Source of the DNA: Bacillota bacterium
Lineage (GTDB): Bacteria > Bacillota > Clostridia > Oscillospirales > Acutalibacteraceae
Length of the DNA stretch: 5,994 nt
Direction of reading: 5' to 3'
Assembly: GCA_023401495.1 (NCBI GenBank)
Contig: JAEXDU010000025.1
Coordinates: 1 to 5,994 of the forward strand
Under the pieces are notes generated by a model. It was not told the origin of the DNA and did no database searches. It worked only from the letters and a program-made list of their open reading frames with translations. Positions 1 to 5,135 of the stretch are shown here, one piece after another. Within the stretch, counting starts at the first letter, position 1; the number at the start of each line of letters is the position of its first letter. Position numbers and translations under genes: made by a program.

Positions 1-686
1 GCGAGAAGCTGTACCGCCGCAAACCCAAGGCCGGAAATCAGCGCGATGTGCCAGCTGCTTTTCAGGCTCTTCAGGCCGCCGCCGGTGATCGTGACCAGCA
101 GGAACGGGGTCAGAACGACCATGAGGAACAGCTGCAGCGATACCACCACTGCCGTAGCCTGCGGGTCAAGGCCCGAAACGGACGCGGCTGTCACGGTGGG
201 AATACCGATCGACCCGAACGCTGTGGGGGTGGCGTTTGCCACCAGACAGACAACAGCGGCGAAAATGGGATTGAAGCCGAGGCCGCACAGAATGCTGGCG
301 GGGATGGCAACGGCGGTTCCGAAACCGGCCATTCCTTCCATAAATCCGCCAAAGCCCCAGGCGATGATCAGTACCAGCACCCGTTTGTCGTTTGAAACGG
401 ATGTCAGCATTTTTTGAATTCTTGCCATAGCCCCGGTTTTCACGGTGAGGTTGTATGTAAAGATCGCGGCGATGATGACGAGAGAAATGGGCCAAAGTGC
501 CATTGTCGCGCCTTCCAGTCCGCCGGTAAATACCTCAATTCCGGGTGCTTTCCAATACAACAGTGCCAGTAGAACGGTAATGACGAGCGCTACAGGACAG
601 GCTTTGTAAGCAGGCATTTTCAGGTAGCACAAGGATACAACAAGCCATAGAATCGGCAGCAGCGCAAGAATAAATTCCAGAAACAC
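1..686 (-). CDS. lctP: L-lactate permease (LctP/LldP family), N-terminal part, cut by window edge
   Basis: Membrane transporter for lactate (and related 2-hydroxy acids), normally H+-coupled, acting in the cytoplasmic membrane. The visible 228 codons are strongly hydrophobic with several membrane spans. They carry family hallmarks: WGFGGFMEGMAGFGTA around residues 110-125, followed by AIPASILCGLGFNP, and NATPTAFGSIGIPT around 151-164. Full-length members have about 500-550 residues, so under half is present and the 3' end lies left of the window. The start is a GTG at 684-686, chosen because AAGGAGG lies 7 nt upstream and the sequence begins MFLEFILALLPILW, a first membrane helix. An ATG-only search would miss it. 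The gene stands alone behind its own sigma-A promoter with palindromes in the leader. The lactate assignment rests on recognised family motifs; glycolate or another hydroxy acid cannot be excluded. Confidence 0.88.
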   Translation of the reverse strand, partial: MFLEFILALLPILWLVVSLCYLKMPAYKACPVALVITVLLALLYWKAPGIEVFTGGLEGATMALWPISLVIIAAIFTYNLTVKTGAMARIQKMLTSVSNDKRVLVLIIAWGFGGFMEGMAGFGTAVAIPASILCGLGFNPIFAAVVCLVANATPTAFGSIGIPTVTAASVSGLDPQATAVVVSLQLFLMVVLTPFLLVTITGGGLKSLKSSWHIALISGLGFAAVQLL

Positions 687-693
687 AATTGCT

Positions 694-700
694 CCTCCTT
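694..700 (-). promoter_or_regulatory. Ribosome binding site deciding the GTG start of the lactate permease
   Basis: Reading the minus strand, AAGGAGG is followed by AGCAATT (7 nt) and then GTG. No in-frame ATG gives a comparable arrangement, so this site fixes the start codon. Confidence 0.8.
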
Positions 701-722
701 ATTGACGCCTTTGATAATTGAA

Positions 723-735
723 TTGATACTACCAA
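723..735. promoter_or_regulatory. Candidate GntR/FadR-type (LldR/PdhR-like) operator in the lctP leader
   Basis: TTGAT-ACT-ACCAA matches the PdhR/LldR-like pattern TTGGTnnnACCAA at 9 of 10 defined bases (pattern recalled from family knowledge). It lies about 45-55 nt downstream of the predicted start site and upstream of the ribosome binding site. Lactate permease genes are often controlled by GntR-family LldR-type repressors, which makes the match plausible. No regulator gene is visible here, so the assignment is inferred. Confidence 0.35.
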
Positions 736-748
736 ATTGCGCATGAAA

Positions 749-775
749 TGACAGAGCACTCCCCTTGCACTGTCA
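749..775. promoter_or_regulatory. Inverted repeat at the transcription start of lctP, candidate operator
   Basis: TGACAG at 749-754 and CTGTCA at 770-775 are perfect inverted arms. With one mismatch the symmetry extends to 10 bp per arm (TGACAGWGCA) around a 7-nt centre. It begins only a few bases downstream of the predicted start site, a position typical of a repressor site. It could also fold as an RNA hairpin in the leader. The protein that would bind is not identifiable from the window. Confidence 0.4.
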
Positions 776-784
776 CTTTATCTT

Positions 785-813
785 ATTATCCTCTGGAAAA
801 AACGCTTTGTCAA
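785..813 (-). promoter_or_regulatory. Sigma-A promoter of the lactate permease gene
   Basis: On the minus strand TTGACA (813-808) is followed by a 17-bp spacer and GATAAT (790-785). That is a perfect -35, an optimal spacer and a -10 with one mismatch. Transcription should begin near 778, giving a leader of about 90 nt before the GTG start. With so strong a core promoter, control is more likely by repression than by an activator (inference). Confidence 0.8.
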
Positions 814-1260
814 TAACAAAATTTGTGCATTTCGATTGATTATATTAAAAATGTTAAGAATATACATTAAGAATGCAAGATTATTGGCTCTACCAATATA
901 GGAAAAGAATGCCCTCTTTGGAAAATCTGACGAAAGCCGGAAAGACCTTCAAAAAATGACACGGCAATTCAGGCAGAGTATCTGAAAATCGGGCAGTTCC
1001 ATTATATAGAAAGCGTTTCAAAGTATGGAAGATCATTCATTTGCCCATAGCTGTTCCACTGAATTGCATTCGAATGTTCTCTGCCGATTCTGCAAATGCG
1101 CAGAGCAAACACGGCTTTGTATGGAATGGCGGAGAGAATCCCCGTTCCGCCTAAAATAAAAACAGGCACAGCCAAGCAGAACATGCTTTGCCGTACCTCA
1201 ATAAAAAACGGACAGCTTATCACTGCCCGCCGCAAATATGTGTGATTTTCTTCTGAAAAA
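814..1260. other. Non-coding or degenerate gap between lctP promoter and phosphate operon
   Basis: I see no supported gene. The part at 814-1000 is AT-rich and holds a direct repeat TTAAGAAT at 854-861 and 867-874 (13-bp period). The part at about 1030-1240 has more coding-like composition and is open on both strands: a 60-codon plus-strand frame at 1063-1245 and a minus-strand frame at 1002-1235. Neither has a Shine-Dalgarno sequence, and the minus frame can only start at TTG. A gene remnant or a small non-coding RNA is possible but unproven. Confidence 0.4.
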
Positions 1261-1884
1261 TCAGGTGTTTTTCATAATAACGCTTTCCACCACATTGGCC
1301 ACATCCTCACATGCGTCGCAGCAGCGCTCCAAGCGGTTGAAAATCTCCGTCCAGGTGAAGATTTCGATCGGATCGGAGGGATCGGCGTACAACGAGTGAA
1401 TCGCGTCGGTGTACAGCTTGTCTCCGTCCTCTTCCATCCGGTTGATGTCTATAATCATCTGGTGGATGGTGCCGGATTTGTTAAAGTTATGAAACTCTTC
1501 CATCATCGACTTCATGGCTTTACAGCAGGAAACGATGATAGAACCGAACTGCAGAGCCTCGGGGCGGATGGTTTGGGTATGGAACATGTACAGGCGAAGT
1601 ACAACGTCCTCGATTTCATCGGTCACGTCGTCGATCGTCTGGGCCAGCTCGATAATATCCTCGCGCTCTATGGGGGTGATGAATTCCTTGACAAGGCGGC
1701 TCATCATCACATGCTTGCCCAGGTCGGCTGCGTGCTCAATGGCATGCATGTCCCGAATACAGGCGTCCATCTTTTCCGGGTGGTAATTCTTCAGTGTTTC
1801 CAGCAGCAGATCGGCAGCCTGCATGCAGTAATCGATGCCCTCAGACAATACACTATAATAATATTGATCACTTTTTCTCGCCAT
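1261..1884 (-). CDS. DUF47 / PhoU-like phosphate transport accessory protein
   Basis: A 207-residue, almost wholly helical, charged cytoplasmic protein of the DUF47 (PhoU_div) family, which partners PiT transporters. Visible family features are the N-terminal helix with an E-x-x-x-D element (EHAAD, residues 50-54), the conserved FITPIEREDIIELAQ (68-82) running into acidic DDVTDEIEDV, NRMEEDGDKLY (148-158), and the C-terminal LERCCDACEDVANVVE (185-200). The acidic clusters resemble the metal-binding E/D motifs of PhoU. Length is typical for the family. The ATG at 1884-1882 is preceded by AGGAGA at 9 nt. The gene lies 45 bp downstream of the PiT transporter gene on the same strand, the usual pit-DUF47 operon in the reverse of some genomes' order. 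The likely role is controlling or assisting PiT activity; the exact mechanism is not settled. No clear terminator follows. Confidence 0.9.
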   Translation of the reverse strand: MARKSDQYYYSVLSEGIDYCMQAADLLLETLKNYHPEKMDACIRDMHAIEHAADLGKHVMMSRLVKEFITPIEREDIIELAQTIDDVTDEIEDVVLRLYMFHTQTIRPEALQFGSIIVSCCKAMKSMMEEFHNFNKSGTIHQMIIDINRMEEDGDKLYTDAIHSLYADPSDPIEIFTWTEIFNRLERCCDACEDVANVVESVIMKNT

Positions 1885-1929
1885 AGTTTCGATTCTCCTG
1901 TTTCGTCAAGGTGTCGGCATATGCCGGAT

Positions 1930-2982
1930 TTAAAAGATCGTTATAAACAGTTTAGCCATCAGGAAACCAATGATTCCGCATCCGGGGAAGGTAAGTACCC
2001 AGGTCATCACCATTTCGTTTACGATGCCCCAGTTAACGGAAGAAAGACGTTTTGCGGCGCCAACACCCATAATGGAGGTGGTTTTGGTATGTGTGGTGGA
2101 AACCGGGATGCTTGTCAGGGAAGAAAGCAGCAGACAGGCTGCGGCCGCAAGGTCTGCCGTAAAGCCCTGGTGCTTTTCCAGCTTCACCATGTCCATGCCG
2201 ACGGCCTTGATAATGCGGTAGCCGCCGATCGAGGTTCCAAGGCCCATCACCAGGGAACAGAACAGCATCAGCCAGATGGGAATCTGGAAGTTCGGCACGT
2301 TTGCTTCGCCTTTGGCCAGGAACATACCCAGCATAAACACGCCCATGAATTTCTGGCCGTCCTGCGCGCCGTGCATAAATGCCATGGCAGCGCCGCCGCC
2401 GATCTGTGCTTTCTGGAAAAACGCGGTCGTGCGCCGGCGGTCCATTTTACAGCAGATGGATTGCGTAATCTTGGCGCTGCCCCAGCCCATAGCAAACCCC
2501 AGCAGAGTAGAGAGCACCAGGCCGTAAATGACCTTGATCCATTCCGCGCCGTTGATGCCGGAAAGGCCGCCGTGCAGGGCAATCGCCGCCCCGGAAAGAC
2601 CGGCGATCAACGCGTGGCTTTCACTCGTTGGGATTCCAAACCACCACGCGGCGGTGGCCCAGATGACGATCGCCAGCAGCGCGGCGCACAGAGCGACGAG
2701 GGCTTCGTGCGTATTGCCGCTGAAGTCGACCATGTTGTAAATGGTAGCGGCTACACTGGCGTTGATGGAAGTCATAACAAAAACGCCTAAAAAGTTGAAT
2801 ACGGCTGCCATCATGATGGCGGCCCTTGGTGCCATGGCGCGGGTAGACACACAGGTGGCAATCGCGTTGGGGGCGTCCGTCCAGCCGTTTACAAGAATCA
2901 CTCCGGTCGTAAGCAATGCAGTGACTCCCAGCATGGGGTAAGCCGACATCCACGATATAAAATCTGTTAGTGAAACAGTCAT
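1930..2982 (-). CDS. pit: PiT-family inorganic phosphate transporter
   Basis: Low-affinity inorganic phosphate importer (PHO4/PiT family) of the cytoplasmic membrane, normally driven by protons or sodium and carrying metal-phosphate. It has 350 residues, within the range of compact bacterial members, with about ten hydrophobic segments. The duplicated family signature is visible: NGWTDAPNAIAT (32-43) with GIPTSESHALIAG (116-128) in the first half, and HGAQDGQKFMG (204-214) with PVSTTHTKTTSIMGVG (293-308) in the second. The charged linker near CCKMDRRRTT (177-186) separates the halves. The start ATG at 2982-2980 has GGGGAG 5 nt upstream. It is first in a two-gene unit with the DUF47 protein. 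Sulfate permeases of the same superfamily are an alternative, but the DUF47 neighbour favours phosphate. Confidence 0.93.
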   Translation of the reverse strand: MTVSLTDFISWMSAYPMLGVTALLTTGVILVNGWTDAPNAIATCVSTRAMAPRAAIMMAAVFNFLGVFVMTSINASVAATIYNMVDFSGNTHEALVALCAALLAIVIWATAAWWFGIPTSESHALIAGLSGAAIALHGGLSGINGAEWIKVIYGLVLSTLLGFAMGWGSAKITQSICCKMDRRRTTAFFQKAQIGGGAAMAFMHGAQDGQKFMGVFMLGMFLAKGEANVPNFQIPIWLMLFCSLVMGLGTSIGGYRIIKAVGMDMVKLEKHQGFTADLAAAACLLLSSLTSIPVSTTHTKTTSIMGVGAAKRLSSVNWGIVNEMVMTWVLTFPGCGIIGFLMAKLFITIF

Positions 2983-3045
2983 TTACACTCCCCTTACATG
3001 AAAAATTAATCAATTTTTAACCTGTTTTTAAAATTGTTCGTTTTC

Positions 3046-3054
3046 ATTATATCA
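3046..3054 (-). promoter_or_regulatory. Extended -10 promoter of the pit-DUF47 operon
   Basis: On the minus strand TG-A-TATAAT is a perfect extended -10 (TG at 3054-3053, TATAAT at 3051-3046). No good -35 is found 17 bp upstream, which an extended -10 can tolerate. The predicted start is near 3039, leaving about 57 nt of AT-rich leader. I saw no PhoB-like direct repeats nearby, but did not search exhaustively. Confidence 0.65.
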
Positions 3055-3337
3055 CATCTTCTCAGAAGCGAAAGATATTTTATTTGGAAAAAGAAAAGTT
3101 CTCAAACTATATCAATGATCGCGCAATTTTCAGCGAAAAAAGACGTAAATGTTCACAATAGTTTTCCCCCAAAATCAAAAACCGAAGAAACGGCAAGAGT
3201 AAAAATGTATAGAATCACAAGAAAAATCAGGACGCTATAATATGTTTTTTATAGTAAATCATTAAATGATTTTAAATGTATGCTGCAATTAAGTAAGAGC
3301 TATAACCGGCAGGAATTATAGAGGAGATTATAATAAT

Positions 3338-3385
3338 ATGAAATATAAATTAAAATATAAATTCTTATTTAATCATAAAAAATGA
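3338..3385 (+). CDS. Possible 15-residue micro-ORF overlapping the hairpin
   Basis: ATG at 3338 encodes the lysine- and tyrosine-rich peptide MKYKLKYKFLFNHKK and ends at TGA 3383-3385. GAGGAG lies at 3321-3326, 11 nt before the ATG, a little far but usable. The frame spans the left arm and loop of the 24-bp inverted repeat and stops at the start of the right arm, an arrangement like that of leader peptides that couple ribosome position to an RNA structure. The peptide could equally be chance in AT-rich DNA. The next plus-strand gene, dps, starts 205 bp downstream and has its own promoter, so no regulated target is obvious. Confidence 0.2.
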   Translation: MKYKLKYKFLFNHKK

Positions 3386-3405
3386 TTAAATAAGAATTTA
3401 TATTT
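3353..3405. repeat. Perfect 24-bp inverted repeat with 5-nt A loop
   Basis: The arms at 3353-3376 and 3382-3405 are exact reverse complements, separated by AAAAA. The stem is almost all A/T (two G/C pairs). The first 11 bases of the left arm (AAATATAAATT) also occur directly upstream at 3341-3351, so the right arm could pair with either copy. Neither side has the uninterrupted T tract of a standard terminator, although the stem is T-rich. No target-site duplication is evident, so a miniature transposon is not shown. Confidence 0.85.
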
Positions 3406-3499
3406 CTAAGCAAAATGATAACTTATATTTGAATCGAAGCCGAAATCAAACAATCACTCCGAACTCTTTTTATTTCAGATGAAAAGTTTCGAAAACAAA

Positions 3500-3528
3500 T
3501 GGACTTAAGTTGAAAAATATGGTATGAT
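3500..3528 (+). promoter_or_regulatory. Promoter of dps
   Basis: TGGACT at 3500-3505, a 17-bp spacer, then TATGAT at 3523-3528 preceded by TGG, which makes an extended -10 (TGnTATGAT). The -35 matches TTGACA at 4 of 6 bases. The predicted start is near 3535, about 56 nt before the dps ATG. I found no good PerR or Fur box overlapping it. Confidence 0.6.
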
Positions 3529-3590
3529 TTTCTTGAATATTATGGATGTTACCTGATATTTGAAGTTTAAAACGGAAAGGAAGAAAATCA

Positions 3591-4025
3591 ATGAGCTTAA
3601 CAGAGAAAATGAACCTTTATTTGGCCAATCAGGAAGTTGCGTTTATTAAGCTGCATAATCTGCATTGGTATGTGCAGGGAAGTGCGTTTTTTACGCTGCA
3701 CGCAAAATTTGAAGAACTGTACGACCATACTGCAGACGTCATCGACGAAGTTGCGGAACGCCTGCTGGCTTTAGGTCAGGCGCCGATCGCAAACGTAAAA
3801 CAGGCTCTTGACATTGCTACGATCAAAGAACTGAACAGCGCACCGATTACTTCCGAAGAATCGATCCGTCAGCTTTGCACCGATGTTGAGTATTGGGTAA
3901 GAGATACCAAAGAAATTGTTGCGTTAGCGGAAGACGAGAAGGATTCTGTCACGGCAGACCTTTTCAATGGATATCTGGAGCATTACGAAAAACTGCTTTG
4001 GATGCTGCGTGCCTATCAGGCATAA
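3591..4025 (+). CDS. dps: Dps-family mini-ferritin (DNA-protection / iron-storage protein)
   Basis: Dps proteins form 12-subunit cytoplasmic shells that oxidise Fe(II), usually with peroxide, and store the iron, protecting DNA during starvation and oxidative stress. This 144-residue protein has the inter-subunit ferroxidase set at the family spacing: His25 in LHNLHWYVQG, His37, Glu41, and Asp52 and Glu56 in DVIDEVAER. These match H31, H43, D47, D58 and E62 of Listeria Dps as recalled. The length is slightly short and there is no lysine-rich N-terminal tail, so direct DNA binding is doubtful; it is closer to the Listeria-type ferritin. AAAGGAAG precedes the ATG. The gene is monocistronic, with its own promoter and a strong terminator. 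Confidence 0.92.
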   Translation: MSLTEKMNLYLANQEVAFIKLHNLHWYVQGSAFFTLHAKFEELYDHTADVIDEVAERLLALGQAPIANVKQALDIATIKELNSAPITSEESIRQLCTDVEYWVRDTKEIVALAEDEKDSVTADLFNGYLEHYEKLLWMLRAYQA

Positions 4026-4051
4026 TCCCATCGTACTAAGATACTGAAAAA

Positions 4052-4104
4052 TCGGCCCTTGCTGCCTCGCTGAAAGCGTGGTGACAAGGGCCGAACTTTT
4101 TTTT
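4052..4104 (+). terminator. Compound rho-independent terminator of dps
   Basis: A 10-bp GC-rich stem (TCGGCCCTTG 4052-4061 with CAAGGGCCGA 4085-4094) is followed by AC and eight T residues (4097-4104). The 23-nt apical region folds again: CGCT-GAA-AGCG closed by a CC/GG pair with T-T mismatches. It lies 27 bp after the dps stop and isolates dps from the sporulation operon. Confidence 0.93.
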
Positions 4105-4171
4105 GCTCCATTTTAATTGCCGCTTATTGCTTTTATTTCCGGCCGTTTTTATTCTTCCGACGGAAACAAGT

Positions 4172-4205
4172 TTTGACAGAAACAGCCGTTTTGAGCGGCT
4201 ATAAT
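4172..4205 (+). promoter_or_regulatory. spoIIG operon promoter with 21-bp spacer and Spo0A-box-like core
   Basis: TTGACA at 4173-4178 and TATAAT at 4200-4205 are both perfect sigma-A hexamers but are 21 bp apart rather than 17. The Bacillus subtilis spoIIG promoter is known for a similarly stretched spacer (22 bp) and depends on phosphorylated Spo0A bound over the -35. Here TTTGACA (4172-4178), the reverse complement of the 0A core TGTCRAA, covers the -35. A weaker 0A-like heptamer sits at 4156-4162 (5 of 7). The predicted start is near 4212, giving a short leader of about 24 nt. Confidence 0.7.
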
Positions 4206-4220
4206 AATTTTGCAGCGCAA

Positions 4221-4228
4221 AAAGGAGG
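4221..4228 (+). promoter_or_regulatory. Ribosome binding site fixing the spoIIGA start
   Basis: AAAGGAGG lies 7 nt before ATG 4236-4238. A longer in-frame start at TTG 4173 is impossible if the promoter is right, because that TTG is the -35 hexamer itself. Confidence 0.85.
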
Positions 4229-4235
4229 GGGCGGT

Positions 4236-5135
4236 ATGAAGCAGATAATCTATGTGGATGTATTGGTTGCCGTCAACCTTTTCGTCAACTACTTTTTGCT
4301 CTTAACGGTTGCCGGGTTCTTTCATATCTCCGCTTCACGGCTGCGTATGGTGCTGGGGGCGGCGATCGGGGCCCTCGGCTCCCTCGTGATTTTGCTTCCG
4401 TCGCTGCCGCCGCTTGTGTCTTTTTTGATCAAGCTGGTTCTTTCCGTTTTCATCGTCGTTACGGCGTTCGGCGCCCCGTCTTTGCTTTTCTTTCTGCGTA
4501 CTGTCGGCGGGTTTTACCTGACCAGCTTCGGCTTTGCGGGGGCAATGCTGGCGCTGTGGTATCTGGCGGCGCCGAGCGGAATGATCATTAAAAACTCCGT
4601 GCTTTATTTCGATATTTCCCCGCTGATGCTGCTGGCCCTGACCGTCGTTTGCTATGCAGGGGTCACCCTGCTGAACCGGCTCACCGGGCAGCGGCAGCCG
4701 ACCGCGCTGTTCTGCTTTGTCACAGTCCGCGCGCAGGGGAAAAGTGTGCGCCTTACCACGAAAATCGATACGGGGAACAGCTTGAAAGAACCATTCTCCG
4801 GGTACCCGGTAATTGTGGCCGAATATCAGTGTGTACAGGAGCTGGTACCGCCCGCCGTACGCTCCTATCTGTTTGTGGCGGCGGGAGAAAAGCGGGGAGA
4901 GGTGCAGCCGGGGCTTCGCCTGGTGCCGTTTCGCGCGGTAGGGGGAGAAGGGATTTTGCCGGCGTTTCGGCCGGATTGCATTGAAATTCAGACAGCAAAA
5001 GAGAGGATTACAGTTCAGGAGGTGTACCTGGCTGTTTCCGCCCAGAAACTGGGCACAACAGGCTTCAGCGCTTTGCTGAACCCAGAACTGATCACACAAG
5101 GCAAGCGGATTGCCGGAAAGGAGAAATCGTTGTGA
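4236..5135 (+). CDS. spoIIGA: Sporulation sigma-E processing aspartyl peptidase SpoIIGA
   Basis: Membrane protease that removes the pro-sequence of pro-sigma-E in the mother cell, after a signal from the forespore protein SpoIIR (family knowledge). The protein has 299 residues, close to the ~309 of B. subtilis. The N-terminal half has five hydrophobic segments, roughly residues 4-28, 37-57, 60-78, 90-110 and 127-147. The cytoplasmic half carries the aspartyl-protease motif IDTGNSLKEP with catalytic Asp178, plus the family elements LRLVPFRAVGGEG (228-240) and TTGFSALLNPEL (274-285). The start is the ATG with AAAGGAGG upstream; longer starts overlap the promoter. It is the first gene of the spoIIG operon, and its TGA overlaps the sigE GTG by 4 bp, implying translational coupling of protease and substrate. 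Such proteases act as dimers, each subunit giving one Asp. Confidence 0.95.
   Translation: MKQIIYVDVLVAVNLFVNYFLLLTVAGFFHISASRLRMVLGAAIGALGSLVILLPSLPPLVSFLIKLVLSVFIVVTAFGAPSLLFFLRTVGGFYLTSFGFAGAMLALWYLAAPSGMIIKNSVLYFDISPLMLLALTVVCYAGVTLLNRLTGQRQPTALFCFVTVRAQGKSVRLTTKIDTGNSLKEPFSGYPVIVAEYQCVQELVPPAVRSYLFVAAGEKRGEVQPGLRLVPFRAVGGEGILPAFRPDCIEIQTAKERITVQEVYLAVSAQKLGTTGFSALLNPELITQGKRIAGKEKSL
5117..5123 (+). promoter_or_regulatory. Ribosome binding site for the sigE GTG start
   Basis: AAAGGAG lies 8 nt before GTG 5132-5134, inside the end of spoIIGA. The alternative ATG at 5144 has only an AAAAGGGG run 1 nt away, too close to serve, so the GTG is preferred. Confidence 0.75.

Larger units (their letters stand above)
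3055..3499. other. AT-rich divergent intergenic region between pit and dps
   Basis: This 445-bp stretch holds no conventional gene. It contains small palindromes at 3256-3272 (AAATCAT-taa-ATGATTT) and 3300-3321 (CTATAA...TTATAG), a tiny reading frame at 3338-3385, and a perfect 24-bp inverted repeat at 3353-3405. An open frame at 3034-3240 runs through the pit promoter, has no ribosome binding site and is not credible. Confidence 0.5.

Noticed and set aside
46..495. Plus- and minus-strand frames of 109-123 codons in the first 500 bases
   Set aside because: They are out-of-frame shadows of the lactate permease gene, whose GTG-started frame carries the family motifs.
1243..1263. TGATTTT/AAAATCA hairpin at the end of the DUF47 gene as a terminator
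   Set aside because: The 7-bp stem is AT-rich, includes the stop codon and is not followed by a T tract on the minus strand; too weak to call.
1396..2790. 464-codon open frame on the plus strand antisense to the DUF47 and pit genes
   Set aside because: It is a shadow of two well-recognised minus-strand genes and crosses their intergenic gap. The translation is His/Gln/Gly-rich low-quality sequence without family motifs.
3034..3240. 68-codon plus-strand frame in the pit-dps gap
   Set aside because: It has a non-ATG start, lacks a ribosome binding site and overlaps the pit promoter. The Lys-rich translation reflects AT-rich non-coding DNA.
3328..3342. PerR-box-like sequence (TTATAATAATATGAA)
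   Set aside because: It matches the recalled PerR consensus at about 11 of 14 positions, but the mismatches fall in one half-site. It lies about 180 bp upstream of the dps promoter in AT-rich DNA, so it is not a credible operator.
4173..4235. 21-codon N-terminal extension of SpoIIGA starting at TTG 4173
   Set aside because: The TTG is part of the -35 hexamer and the extension lies across the promoter; the proper ribosome binding site precedes ATG 4236.
4335..5099. 254-codon minus-strand frame opposite spoIIGA
   Set aside because: Antisense shadow; the composition (Gln/Arg/His-rich) is typical of the reverse of a GC-rich membrane protein gene, and it has no plausible start signal.
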